From positions 62,001-126,000 of the forward strand of contig NZ_CP084882.1 of NCBI RefSeq assembly GCF_013456555.2: DNA of 64,000 nucleotides, read 5' to 3'. Below, one piece after another: positions 27,801-36,307 of this stretch (position 1 is the stretch's first letter; every line of letters starts with the position of its first letter). The position numbers and the translations under genes are program-made. Origin of the DNA: Natrinema zhouii. Lineage in GTDB: Archaea > Halobacteriota > Halobacteria > Halobacteriales > Natrialbaceae. The notes under the pieces were generated by a model. It had not been told where the DNA came from. It saw only the letters and a list, made by a program, of their open reading frames with translations, and searched no databases.

Positions 27801-28216
27801 CCGACGATCGTATCCTCGAGTGACGGATCGACCGTTTCGCCCCGGCGCTCGGTCGCGTGGTGGGCCTCGAGTAAGTCCTCGGTCCCTGCGATTCGGAGGT
27901 TGGCCGCTTCGTCGGACGGGCTCGGCGTCTTCGCGTTCACTTCCTCGAGTTGGTCACCGTACTGACCGTGCTCGAGCGTGAAACCGTTGTATAGTTTGGC
28001 CTCGTCAGCACGTTTCGCGAGATTACGGGCACGCCATTCGCCCGCCTTCTCGCGCGTGGAGAAGCCTTTCTTCTGGCATTTGAGCGTCTTCGGTTCGTAC
28101 TCGGTCTCGCAGTGTGGGCAGGTTACCGAGTCCTGTCCACGCCACCCGTCCGGCTGAATCCAATTTTTCTCACATGGGTCGAAATGGCAGACCAGTACAT
28201 CGAACTCTCCGTTCAT
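24809..28216 (-). CDS. Large plasmid-type protein, RepH/DUF5817-like
   Basis: 1135 residues from the ATG at 28216 (a longer start to 28324 adds nothing recognisable). The N-terminus has a zinc ribbon (CHFDPCEKNW, CPHCETEYEPKTLK) followed by an Arg/Lys-rich helix, the pattern of the haloarchaeal DUF5817 class. The middle has a winged helix (GATVKDLAHDDENG) and there is a second near the C-terminus (GRSDILECVGCSGVTYDKH). Size, zinc ribbon and neighbourhood (ParA, PadR) recall the RepH initiators of large haloarchaeal plasmids. I call it a replication-protein candidate; no search was run to confirm it. Confidence 0.55.
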   Translation of the reverse strand: MNGEFDVLVCHFDPCEKNWIQPDGWRGQDSVTCPHCETEYEPKTLKCQKKGFSTREKAGEWRARNLAKRADEAKLYNGFTLEHGQYGDQLEEVNAKTPSPSDEAANLRIAGTEDLLEAHHATERRGETVDPSLEDTIVGDRNRFETLNEYRIQQRSDAFEAQADAIAGNVVTLEDQLEGEYGFFDGDDDRRLTDPDPVECEPEIDETGEPEQALEIRPTPPEQQRLDTITAEVTPTVSEWLPVVLEDLLPHVASAADAIDAEHGGLTASQLASVLADRGVTDGRASYASVLASYTKKYHDTDLDEREFIGDNYERHQQNREWGKTALTSLGTGRNALGLGHDDLAKTVVPVLQATDSRPELVVRFDGQQWLESTHAGTRRKTLATLRALADAVGITIVTSPRVHRILESSHPEFADCVTQVAMSGRQPEETEHAANDCDKGAIYTDLELMDKRAGKLKILTHLERNPGATVKDLAHDDENGLSKGSIRPYIDSLCDNHGYVAVDTRGTENTMTLTERGEVAASMITYDGRVVHPNQESVFATFNDPDKSEPSSESDSVTETNSQSASTVYGTANGMGDGDDGVPAEAALADTGDPAEAGYVQLLPKVADSSWPLHARVTAADARDGVNLNDYPVERWDDGRVTYVSCMEDHLTVSTQYGGTIPTLVRLATALLGDKLWSTVLTPSALGDELEHCFGDAVNTTREAYDHLVRAAQVGWLSEDERAYDKLKDRYAGVRSVLLGKLGELDDLEEDERGDLIRRAHGLLMSATALYDAIGVDISIEVRVPDPNNLNDSQFCRFLSEISTRQASYGMHSLERNFWEEDSMKRKSAMGREIDPSDPNAHLRASWVISGPGITGHAEQIRGAIAARDDDRLDDRTDYDPVELEVPVTDVSDYSSMRHAVETVLEKKNLCPARESEAMRRTVRLFEAYTGSPFDVVDALTALTRSKRPGDVTISDVEHALAALPGDRLLPSLSAPTPGKILKAILAADGPIGRSDILECVGCSGVTYDKHVDRIAAFDILQRVDGRKWTVAIAPWYVPETDATKPGYEDGSVSINTTTVDGVLFDALEELGYDLGDPELIDAFGQPLDRVALIGAIGPWIDDWLDVLTPLLKPKPDAVQRFDHNVVTLGEKPD

Positions 28217-28658
28217 CGGAAAATCACCGCACTGACGGCTATCTGCGTATGGAAAATGACACTCTCTCCGGTGGGCGTGGACTGTGGATTCATGTATTCT
28301 GGACTCCGACCACAGAGCGCACACTCACCACTCGGTGACGGGGCGCAGGCTCGCAAACGCGAGAGACGCCACTCGTTGTGGGGGAAAGCTTAAGACCAAC
28401 GCCCGACAATGAGGGAGTATCCAGCTTCCTTAGGTCGGGGCATCGGCCTCGCACCCTGCGGTCGATTTTCGTTAGCTGCGCATATCCGAAACGAACGAAC
28501 CCGTCCGTCTTAAATCTAGTCGGAGCGTCTGACGTTGTATTCATTCACCTCCCAGTGGATTCTGCTAGCCGGGGCCGGCCAGCCGGCGACTGCCCAAATA
28601 GTCGTGGGGGTGTTTTTCGCTCGCTGCCCAAACAGTGAGGAATCGATACTACTCGAGT
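28217..28658. other. Upstream region of RepH-like gene, hairpins
   Basis: About 440 bp without a gene. It contains a hairpin GCCCGAC (28401-28407) with GTCGGGGC (28434-28441), a GC-rich palindromic stretch at 28566-28590 and two copies of CTGCCCAAA near 28590 and 28620. As the 5' region of a RepH-like gene it is where an origin would be expected. No AT-rich iterons were clear. Confidence 0.4.
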
Positions 28659-28934
28659 TCATTGTCCGAGCGTCACCTCGCGGACCTCGAGTGCGCCGAG
28701 GACGGCCTCAAGCCATGGCGGGACGCGTTCGACGTCGACGAGCGTATGCTCGCCACGAACGGCGGTCAGCTTGGCGCTGTCCATCGCGCCCTCGAAGGTC
28801 CAGATATCTACGCGGCGCTGGACTTCGATCACGTAGCTCGAGCGATCACCGTGGATCGTGAGATCGGCGGTGGTCCTTTCTTGCCCCAGTTGAGACGCGA
28901 GTAAGTCGGACGACGAAGACTGACATATTACCAA
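28659..28934 (-). CDS. 91-residue conserved-looking hypothetical
   Basis: Reads DLTIHGDRSSYVIEVQRRVD, then IWTFEGAMDSAKLTAVRGEH and a C-terminal WLEAVLGALEVREVTLGQ. The strands and final helix give a compact alpha/beta fold. It is the best of the overlapping frames, since the opposite-strand frames have no such pattern. It is divergent from the PadR gene 78 bp away. Function not recognised. Confidence 0.55.
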   Translation of the reverse strand: MVICQSSSSDLLASQLGQERTTADLTIHGDRSSYVIEVQRRVDIWTFEGAMDSAKLTAVRGEHTLVDVERVPPWLEAVLGALEVREVTLGQ

Positions 28935-28983
28935 TTGCCTGAACCGGACACAGTAGCCCTGATACTATCCTATTCTCGACACT

Positions 28984-28993
28984 ATTATATATT
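28984..28993 (+). promoter_or_regulatory. TATA box of PadR gene
   Basis: ATTATATATT lies about 20 to 30 bases before the ATG at 29013, fitting a leaderless promoter. Confidence 0.5.
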
Positions 28994-29012
28994 GATAGAA
29001 CATAGAACAGAT

Positions 29013-29300
29013 ATGTACGATTTAACAGGCTTCCAGCGTGACCTGCTGTACACGATCGCCGGCCAGGACGAGCCCCACGGACTCGCACTCAAAGACGAAC
29101 TCGAGGACTACTACGAAGGCGAGATCCACCACGGCCGACTCTATCCAAATCTCGACACGGTCGTCGAGAAAGGTCTCGTCGAGAAAGGCACGGCTGACCA
29201 ACGGACGAATATCTATACGCTCACAGCCCGTGGCCGCCGTGAGATCGAAGCGCGTCGGGAATGGGAAGATCAGTACGTCGACGAGCTGCTTGGAGAGTAG
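29013..29300 (+). CDS. PadR-family transcriptional regulator
   Basis: 95 residues from the ATG at 29013. This is the short PadR type, with the winged helix in full: DLTGFQRDLLYTIAGQDEPH, GLALKDELEDYYEGEIHHG, RLYPNLDTVVEKGLVEKG and a wing TNIYTLTARG. PadR proteins of this size act as dimers and usually repress their own gene or a neighbouring efflux or stress gene. The divergent 91-residue gene is the nearest possible target. A longer start adds a tail overlapping the promoter. Confidence 0.85.
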   Translation: MYDLTGFQRDLLYTIAGQDEPHGLALKDELEDYYEGEIHHGRLYPNLDTVVEKGLVEKGTADQRTNIYTLTARGRREIEARREWEDQYVDELLGE

Positions 29301-29496
29301 TAGACAACTCCGACGACGGAACGTAGAATCTACAATCCTGTTTCCGAATCTTCGTGATGGGTTCCGTGACACTACCCATGGCGCTTAATCCGCTCCGTGT
29401 AAAAGAGGTACTCGGAACCAATCATTTACGGGTGGGGACCCCCATCCGCATTCCGACTTTCCTACCAGTCCTCGGCAATCTGGTCGAAATTCGCAA

Positions 29497-29811
29497 TCAC
29501 CCCCAGTCGTGGTTTTCCATACCTTCGTAGTGCTTCAGGCGACTGTCGATCTCCCAAGCCTCCCAGCTACACTCGTGGTAGAGGATGTCGCCGAGTTCGC
29601 CGAAGTTGCTCTTGTCGAGTTCGATACCACGGTTTCCACGGTAGGTGATATAAGGTTCGCTGCGAAGGTCGGTGTAGACTTCACGCGCAGTGGGATAGTC
29701 GCCGTTGATCGCTGAGAGATTGAGGAGAGTTTCCTCCGTGATCGGTGTGCCCCACTTGTGTTTCGCTATCATCGTCGCTAAGAGGGCACATTTCACCGAC
29801 GGCTTCTCCAT
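29497..29811 (-). CDS. 104-residue hypothetical, winged-helix-like
   Basis: Reads MEKPSVKCALLATMIAKHKW, followed by TPITEETLLNLSAINGDYP and SEPYITYRGNRGIELD. The helix spacing and the RGNRGIELDKS segment resemble a small DNA-binding wing, but no family is certain. Its stop and the upstream gene on the opposite strand leave a spacer, and no operon partner is visible. Likely a plasmid or virus-type regulator. Confidence 0.55.
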   Translation of the reverse strand: MEKPSVKCALLATMIAKHKWGTPITEETLLNLSAINGDYPTAREVYTDLRSEPYITYRGNRGIELDKSNFGELGDILYHECSWEAWEIDSRLKHYEGMENHDWG

Positions 29812-29868
29812 GATCGAAGGATGAAGCCACTTGCATATAAAAGCTGTTAATAGCGGTTAACGGTAGTG

Positions 29869-29880
29869 GAAATACTTATA
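29869..29880 (+). promoter_or_regulatory. TATA-like element of wHTH gene
   Basis: AAATACTTATAC sits 25 to 36 bases before the ATG at 29905, consistent with a leaderless promoter and with the shorter start. Confidence 0.45.
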
Positions 29881-29904
29881 CACTCGGGGACGTTGTTTCT
29901 CTGT

Positions 29905-30246
29905 ATGAGCAGCATGGAACACGCGGCTGACCGCGGGGAGAAGAAGGAACTCCGTAAGGAGCACCCCAGCGGGTGGCTCTACCTCGCACAACACGACGCC
30001 ATCCCGATCGTCGTAGACGCGTTGCTCGACCTCCCACCAAACCGCGAGTTCAACAAAACCGAACTCGCAGAGCACGCCGGCGTCACGCGCCAGACCGTCG
30101 GCAACTACACCGGCCTCCTCCTTGAGGTCGAACTCATCGAGGAGGTCCCGAACACGTCTCCCCGTCGATACCGAGTCGCGGACAGCAACGTTGTCCGCGA
30201 ACTCTTCGAGTTGAACAGCGCACTCAACAACGTCGGTGGCGAGTAG
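29905..30246 (+). CDS. Winged-helix DNA-binding protein
   Basis: 113 residues from the ATG at 29905. The central helix-turn-helix is FNKTELAEHAGVTRQTVGNY followed by TGLLLEVELIEEV and a wing (NTSPRRYRVADS). The N-terminus is charged (EHAADRGEKKELRKEHPSG). This small plasmid- and provirus-associated class usually acts as a local repressor. A C-terminal fragment of a similar gene lies at 30436-30559, with the IS6 copy 2 element just beyond. Confidence 0.75.
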   Translation: MSSMEHAADRGEKKELRKEHPSGWLYLAQHDAIPIVVDALLDLPPNREFNKTELAEHAGVTRQTVGNYTGLLLEVELIEEVPNTSPRRYRVADSNVVRELFELNSALNNVGGE

Positions 30247-30435
30247 CGATCATTCGACACCTGTCGAGTCACCCCGCTACGAAGTTACGAATTTCGACCA
30301 GATTACCGCACTAACTCTCTCGCGAGCGAGTTAGAAGACGACCCCGACGACGAAAAACAACTCTGAAACATCGGCAGGGAATCCCGAACATCGGACAAAT
30401 CAACGCCACTTCGGACAGCATACAACTTTCCCGAC

Positions 30436-30559
30436 TCAAACTTCCCCCTCTGGATACAGTTCATCCGTCGCCGCCTCGTATCGGCGTGCCGAGTTCTCGC
30501 CCTCGAATCCCACGATATCGTAGTGGCTCAGTTTCTTCAGGCGGCGTTGGACCGTCTTC
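30436..30559 (-). pseudogene. Winged-helix regulator fragment
   Basis: The minus-strand frame reads KTVQRRLKKLSHYDIVGFEG, then ENSARRYEAATDELYPEGEV and a stop at 30436. This is the recognition-helix and wing portion of a regulator. Upstream codons meet a TAG, and 41 bp further is the left end of the IS6 copy 2 element. Probably broken when that element inserted or rearranged. Confidence 0.5.
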
Positions 30560-30600
30560 TAGCCTGGTATATCACGGTCACTCGGATTGTAGCGTTCACA

Positions 30601-31399
30601 GGCACTGTCTAGTTTAGCACCTCCGCTGGCGTTTGTCCGTTGAGTGACTGATGTGGTCGTTGTGTGTTATAGTAGTGTATGAACTGTTCAAGCCATTCTC
30701 TGACGCTGGCCCGACTGCCCACCCATGAGGTATGGAAGCGGTCGATCCGCATTTTGAGGGTATGAAACCACTTTTCGATGTGGTTTCAATCGACGTAGTC
30801 GAGCTGACCGCTCAATCCGAATCGGGAGAGGGCAGTCAGATAGCCGTAGCCATCGACGAGAAACATCGCCTCGGAGAGATCGTGTTTCTCGGTCAGTCTG
30901 TGAACGAATGCAGCGGCTGGATCGGTGCCTCGTCGCCCGAAGACTGCGACATCAAGAATCATCCGTGAGTCGAGATCTATTGCAGCGTACACCCAAGACC
31001 AGTCGCCATTGATTTTGACAGCAGTCTCATCAATAGCGACCCGCGACGGCTTCGCCGTCCTCAGAACGCTTCGCGTTCTGATGGGCCGCACGAGAGCTTC
31101 GCTCTCGTGGACGTCGACGGGTCTGGCACGCTGTCAGCCAGCCGATGTACCCAGTGCCAGATTGCTTGATGAGAGCGTTCTACGCCAATCAAGCGAAGAA
31201 TCGCTTGTGTTTCTCGAAGTGAACAACCGGTCGCGTGGAGCCGGACGGCGAACACCCTGACGGGCGTCGCCGTCCGCTCACGCTCCCAAGATTCTTCTAA
31301 ATCCGTCGCGTAAGACTCGCTGAGCAGGTCTGCGAGCTGCATGTCCAAACCAACTCCACGACCTGCTCGCTTCTCAAACCGCGCTAACTAGACGGTGCC
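30601..31399 (-). mobile_element. IS6-family element, copy 2 (decayed transposase)
   Basis: About 800 bp with terminal inverted repeats GGCACTGTCTAGTTTAGC (left) and GCTAACTAGACGGTGCC (right, 31383-31399). The transposase on the minus strand is split into two frames (31348 to 31061 and 31091 to 30786). They show an N-terminal helix-turn-helix (FAVRLHATGCSLRETQAILR), the first catalytic Asp in DETAVKINGDWSWVYAAID and DGYGYLTALSRFGLSG. A frame-breaking insert at 31045-31109 contains three small hairpins. No clear 8-bp target duplication flanks the element, so it is old or rearranged. Confidence 0.85.
31045..31109. repeat. Three tandem mini-hairpins with TTC/GAA loops
   Basis: GACGGC-TTC-GCCGTC (31045-31059), CAGAACGC-TTC-GCGTTCTG (31062-31080) and CACGAGAGC-TTC-GCTCTCGTG (31089-31109) follow one another. 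All are perfect, with stems of 6, 8 and 9 bp. GCGAAGC (or GCTTCGC) is known as an unusually stable DNA mini-hairpin. The set is an insert relative to the other two IS6 copies. Confidence 0.7.
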
Positions 31400-31821
31400 C
31401 CTCCTCCTAAACTACTGTCGTAGCCAGCGCGCGGGCGCGAGAAGTTTGCGCGGCGTGACGGCTGCGACGGCAGCTGCAGTGTTGCTCACTACCGGTGGGA
31501 TTTCCAGCGGCATTCTACCAGTAGTACTTGGCGGAACCACGAACTTCAGTATCCTTTGTCAGCCAATCGAAACTGGGACTGTACCCAACAACGATGTTTG
31601 TCTGATCGTCGGTGAGACGACCTACGTGGGCTGCAACCTTTGAACGCTTCTGTCTGCCGCATGCGACAGATAGCTTTTCCAAATTGCTGCCTGGGCGTAC
31701 TTACCTTCCTGTAGGGCGGGATAGTGTAAGAAGCCTGGCTTTGTTGGAATTCAGAATGTTCCTGTGGATGAGGTCGAGGGTGTCATAGAACTCTTTCCAC
31801 GGTGTTGATTACATCTATAGG
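31400..31821. other. Spacer between two inverted IS6 copies
   Basis: About 420 bp with no defendable gene. A frame at 31395-31643 encodes an Ala/Thr/Gly-rich product without family features and overlaps the IS end, so it is not called. A possible transposase scrap lies at about 31735-31808 (VDEVEGVIELFPRC), just before the next IS copy. Confidence 0.4.
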
Positions 31822-32646
31822 CACCGTCTAGTGTTACTTCAGCTGTGAACTAATCAGCCGCTCTCGATTACGTCATCATTGTTCTGCGTATCGGTTGAGG
31901 CTTGGAGTGAGACTAGTTAGCGCTGTTTAAGAAGTGAGCAGGTCGTAGAGTTGGTTTGGAATGATGCTCGCAGACCTGCTCAACGAGAGCTATGCGGCGG
32001 AATTTGATGAATGTTGGGAGCGTGAGCGGATGGCGACGCCCGTCAAGGCGTTCACCATCCGGCTCCACGCGACCGGTTGTTCGCTTCGAGAGACACAAGC
32101 AGCTCTTTGCTCACTCGGTGTTGAATGGTCTCATCAAGCGATCTGGAATTGGGTATATCAGCTGTCTGATAGCGTGCCAGACCCGCCGACCGCTTCGCTA
32201 TCGCGGGTCGCGGTTTACGAGACCGCTGTCAGGATTAACGGTGATTGGTCTTGGATGTGCGCTGCAATAGACCTCAACACGTAACTCGTTCTCGACGTCG
32301 CACTCTTTGGACAGTGAGGCACTGATCCGGCTGCTGCGTTTCTGCATGAACTCACCGAGAAACACGATCTCTTGGACGCTGAGTTTCTCGTTGATGGTGC
32401 TGGGTATCTGACTGCCCTCCTCCAATTAGGATTGAGCGATCACTCGACTACGTCGATTGAAACCACATCGAAAAGTGGTTTCACACTCTCAAAATGTGGA
32501 TCGACCGCTTCCATAAATAGTGTGTCGGCAGTCGAACAAGCGCCAGAGAATGTCTTGAATGGTTTGTCCATTACTATAATACACAGCGACCGCATCAGTC
32601 ACTCAACAAACAACCGCCAGCGGAGATACTAAACTAGACAGTGCCG
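31822..32646 (+). mobile_element. IS6-family element, copy 3 (decayed transposase)
   Basis: The element begins with GGCACCGTCTAGTG and ends with CTAGACAGTGCC, so both terminal repeats are present in degenerate form. The plus-strand transposase starts MLADLLNESYAAEFDECWER at about 31961 and reads through HATGCSLRETQAALCSLGVE. It then meets a stop at 32281 and a frameshift before EFLVDGAGYLTALLQLG. It is inverted relative to copy 2, 420 bp away. The pair could have formed an inversion or composite structure around the intervening DNA. Confidence 0.8.
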
Positions 32647-32656
32647 CCGAAGTATA

Positions 32657-34147
32657 TCAGTCATCATCTTGACCCGTGCTGATACGTCCTACCGATATTC
32701 TTTGAATGTGGTCCTCATGTGTAGTCCGAGAGTGTGTGTATTTGCTAACTAAATATATTGTTACAAATGACAAGACCATTGGCCAAATATTCCATGTGAT
32801 TAGAATCGGGTGGCTGCTACCAATGAAAATATATGCTAATATTGTTGTTAACAAGGCAACAATCATTCCAGTAACTATACCCTGGGACGTGGTATTTTTC
32901 CACCAAAGGGATGCAAATATTGCTGGCCCAAATGTCGCACCCAAGCCAGCCCACGCGTAAATTACTATCTGTAACACTGACGAGATGTTGAAAGATGCAA
33001 TAGCTGTTGCAATCAACCCCAGAGCAAGAACTGAGATCCTGGCTATTCGTTTCGACTTTTGATCTGTAATATCCTTATCTAAGGCTCGTTCGTACAAGTC
33101 ACGAGATACTGTCGTAGCGCTCATTAATAGTTGAGAATCACCTGTACTCATCAACAGCCCTACCACTGCTGCGAGCATGAAGGCGGCTGCAACCGGAGTC
33201 AGCTCCGCTATTGCTAGCGTAGAGAAAGCAAGCTCTTCATCAGCAAGAAGAGGTCCCTCTAAAAGAACTCTTGCAGAAAGGCCGACAAAAACAGCTGCAA
33301 CTGCTACTATTAGTTGTGCAAAACCACTCCAAACCATTGCGCTTCGTACATTGCTTGATTCATCAATGGCAAAGAACCTAATTAATGAGTGTGGACTCCC
33401 AAAGTAATACATTCCGATAAAACCCCAGTTCATGAGACTACTGAAGAGAACAAAACCTTCCGACCCTCCGGTAAACGATACGAGCATGGGGTCAATTGAA
33501 GATAATCGATTAAACAGGATAACCGGTCCCCCCACCAAAAGCATTGTCCAAATTACGAACACAACAGTTCCCAGGACCACAAGGATTCCTTGGATAAAGT
33601 CGGAGAATGCAACAGCTTTGAATCCCCCTGCAACAGTATACACGGTAATTATTGTCCCCATAATTATAGCTGATAATTCCCATGATAAATCAAAGAAAGG
33701 GGTCATCGCTTTTGCCCCAGCTGAGATCTGTGAACTCACATATGTTGTTTCGAATAGTAGCAATGATAGAGAGGAAACAACCAATACTGATTTACTATCA
33801 TACATTTTTCCGAGATAAGCTGGTAACGTCTCCTCTCCAATCACCTCACTTGAACGTTTTAGACGCTCTGCAACACCATAGTACATGATGACCCATCCCG
33901 TAGCCTGACCCAGTATTGCTATCCATGCCCAACTTCCTACGAGGTACGCAAACCCGGTAATACCTATTAGCCAAAATCCACTGAACGATGAAAACAGCTC
34001 ACTTACACCTGCAACGGAACTCTTTAGACTGCCACCTGCAATCATGTAGTCTGATGAATCTTCGACCCCTCTAGATTCGTAATATGCAAGGGCCATCAAA
34101 CCAAGTGCATACACTCCAAATACCAAACCGTAAACAACTTGACTCAT
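32657..34147 (-). CDS. Sodium:solute symporter (SSS family)
   Basis: 496 residues with about 13 hydrophobic segments and the SSS landmarks: YMIAGGSLKS near the N-terminus, TVYTVAGGFKAVAFSDFIQG in the middle and GLLMSTGDSQLLMSATTVSRDL later. The family imports proline, pantothenate, sugars and similar solutes with Na+. It is coupled (ATGA) to a 76-residue membrane gene upstream. Codon use and base composition are much more AT-rich than in region 1, fitting recent transfer. As the transporter of the second catabolic island its solute is probably a small amino compound such as sarcosine, creatine or a hydantoin. Confidence 0.92.
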   Translation of the reverse strand: MSQVVYGLVFGVYALGLMALAYYESRGVEDSSDYMIAGGSLKSSVAGVSELFSSFSGFWLIGITGFAYLVGSWAWIAILGQATGWVIMYYGVAERLKRSSEVIGEETLPAYLGKMYDSKSVLVVSSLSLLLFETTYVSSQISAGAKAMTPFFDLSWELSAIIMGTIITVYTVAGGFKAVAFSDFIQGILVVLGTVVFVIWTMLLVGGPVILFNRLSSIDPMLVSFTGGSEGFVLFSSLMNWGFIGMYYFGSPHSLIRFFAIDESSNVRSAMVWSGFAQLIVAVAAVFVGLSARVLLEGPLLADEELAFSTLAIAELTPVAAAFMLAAVVGLLMSTGDSQLLMSATTVSRDLYERALDKDITDQKSKRIARISVLALGLIATAIASFNISSVLQIVIYAWAGLGATFGPAIFASLWWKNTTSQGIVTGMIVALLTTILAYIFIGSSHPILITWNIWPMVLSFVTIYLVSKYTHSRTTHEDHIQRISVGRISTGQDDD

Positions 34148-34374
34148 TGATTGATCACCGTGTTACTAGTATAATACAGACATATACTAAGGATGATCAA
34201 AACACAACTCAGGACAGTCATAATTAGCACACCAGGAGCAATAATGGCTCCATTCGATTCTCCAAAGAAGAAACTGGAAACGAAGGCTATTAGAAAGAAC
34301 AAACCAGCAAACACCCATCCTAGGATCATACGCTGTCTTTCTGTTCTTAGCCATCCTGATGACGTGGTATCCAT
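34144..34374 (-). CDS. Small two-helix membrane protein coupled to symporter
   Basis: 76 residues with two membrane helices (about 18-40 and 46-68; WVFAGLFFLIAFVSSFFFG and the next segment). Its stop overlaps the symporter start (ATGA, 34144-34147). Small membrane partners often precede SSS transporters in bacteria and archaea, so it is probably an accessory subunit. No family name is certain. Confidence 0.7.
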   Translation of the reverse strand: MDTTSSGWLRTERQRMILGWVFAGLFFLIAFVSSFFFGESNGAIIAPGVLIMTVLSCVLIILSICLYYTSNTVINQ

Positions 34375-34499
34375 TGTCTATGACCTCACCGAGTATGGAA
34401 CCTATATATATATATAAATGTTACCTTCATATTGCGGTTCAGCAGATCAAGATGGCAGTCTGGCAAGTGCTGAGCCTGTCAGCATAGTTGTACGATTCA

Positions 34500-34890
34500 T
34501 CTGGTCACGCGGCGATGGATGCGACATTTTTCGACCGCGAAAACGCGAGCAAGCATTACTGCTGTCGGACGAATAGATCAACTGGAAGGCTATAATCGGC
34601 AGCGATTACGCGATAGACTGTGAGAAAAAGGCGTGAGACCGCTGATCAAATACCGTGAGTTCAGCTCTATTAATCACACGCACAGCGCGCGGATCAACGA
34701 GACGCTTTACGGCCAATGAGCACTGTCTGCGATCGTATCTTCGGTGATCAAGCGCACGCTCGGCGACACCGTGCATACGCGAGCCTAGTGCCGCGAGTTC
34801 CGTAAAATCGTACTAATGTGTACCGTCTCCAACATCACGCGTTCTGTGAGTTAGGTGGATCTAACGCCGTACGGCGATTCACCACAGCTC
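34500..34890 (+). pseudogene. IS5-family transposase remnant, copy 1
   Basis: Degenerate DDE transposase: DATFFDRENASKHYC-like start (about 34515-34560), then YDWQ...RPLIKYREF-type remnants and a tail near 34800 (MCTVSNITR). Many stops and deletions. The same region is better kept in copy 2 (35370-35862). A short repeat AACGCCGTACGGCGATTCACC near 34862 resembles the end of the element. Confidence 0.6.
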
Positions 34891-35364
34891 AAGAGATCCA
34901 TTTTGGTGCATTATTTTCAGCAAATCCAGTAGATCAGGAGTTGCTCCATTATTTATTCAGGGATGATATCCTTAATTCTGATCCCCTCTTTCGGGACAAC
35001 GACAATCGGTGACATCGTCATGCTTGTTCTACCACCATTTAAATGTACGTGAAATGCGAACCCTTCCGTATCCCTCCAGTGCGCCTATTATAATTCACAT
35101 GATTATAAGATAGAAAATTACCCATATTACGCCCATATGGTTGTAATTTTGACTGACTGCTGTCTCTATTGAGCACCCATCCACTCAATCACGCTTAGTT
35201 ATAAATGTACTCGAAAGCTGAACAACAGTAGGATAACCAGATGATTATAGGATACCCCACTAACGGAAACCATGCATATATAAAAATTCATGTTTTAAAA
35301 AATCGGATGAAGTATCTCAGACTAGCTGAATGAGCCGTCTGATTACGCGGCGACGGACGGAGCA
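34891..35364. other. Gene-free AT-rich region
   Basis: About 470 bp, very AT-rich, between two IS5 remnants. No gene, strong hairpin or promoter with a target was seen. Confidence 0.35.
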
Positions 35365-35862
35365 TTTTTCGACCGTGAGAACGCGAGTAAAGACTACTGT
35401 CACCACACGAATTATCATGTTCAGACGCTCAAAACAGCAGATATCGCCGATACAAATATACGATCGTCCTTGACGTTCACTGGACGACCGAGAAACGGCA
35501 CGACGCTCAGCTCGGCTGGCAACTCACCCGCGTTGCGGCGGACAAGTTGCACAGCCTCTCAGTCGTCAAAGGCTACGACTGGCAGCAATTACGCGAGGAA
35601 CTGAAGGGAGAAGGCATGAGATCGCTGATCAAGCACCGTGAATTCTGCCCCACCGATTACGTGCGTAACACGCGGACCGATAGAGACTCTTCTGGCCAGA
35701 GATCGTTGTCTGAGACCATCTTCTCGGTGATCTGGCACACGCTCGGCGGCGCTATGCGTGCGCGAAACCAGTCATCGTGAGTCCTGTGAAAATATTCTGA
35801 TGCGTGTCGTCTTCAATATAAAGCGTGCTGGTCTGGGTAAATCCAACGCTGTATGGCGATTC
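35365..35862 (+). pseudogene. IS5-family transposase remnant, copy 2
   Basis: Reading across frames gives FDRENASKDYCHHTNYHVQT, then LDVHWTTEKRHDAQLGWQLT, KGYDWQQLREELKGEGMRS, LIKHREFCPTDYV and a C-terminal FNIKRA. These are the ordered landmarks of the haloarchaeal IS5 type. The frame is broken at least twice. The element ends near 35862 with ATCCAACGCTGTATGGCGAT, a form of the terminal repeat. Hairpin arms CTGGCAGTG (35866-35874) and CACTGCCAG (35895-35903) lie just beyond. Confidence 0.7.
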
Positions 35863-36307
35863 ACGCTGGCAGTGCGCCGTCTTCGAGACGGTGACACTGC
35901 CAGTAGTGCCCTTGCAGCATTTCTCGGTGTTCTCAACTGCCTTGACCTCAGTGGCAAGGCTGTCCTAATCTTGACCGTGAATTCTACACACCAAGTGTCT
36001 CACGTTGCTTCAGGCACACAATCACGTGTACGTGATACTAGATCCCGTAGAGAAAGCGATCAAGCGGAACTCTCGAAAGGGTGGAGTCGAGTAATATAGC
36101 ACGATCTGACGGCGAAACTCGGCGGTCCAGTTGCTAATCACTGATCAAATAACCCTCTTGGAAATTGGCAACGCAGTCAAGTCAGCTGATGACGCTTTAT
36201 GAGATGTTGATACGGGGAAACTATAGAAATAATCCGTAGAAGGTGAATTAATGTCGGTTCTTGATAGCGTAGAAATCCTTACTATCACTCAAAAGTTCTC
36301 ATTCTCC

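Noticed and set aside
31395..31643. 82-residue frame between the two IS6 copies
   Set aside because: Overlaps the IS end, has low-complexity Ala/Thr/Gly content and no start support.
30601..32646. Composite transposon flanked by IS6 copies 2 and 3
   Set aside because: The copies are inverted, both transposases are broken, the 420-bp interior has no gene and no target duplication was seen.
35758..36099. 113-residue plus-strand frame after IS5 copy 2
   Set aside because: Runs through the IS terminal repeat and a palindrome; no pattern beyond the FNIKRA of the transposase end.
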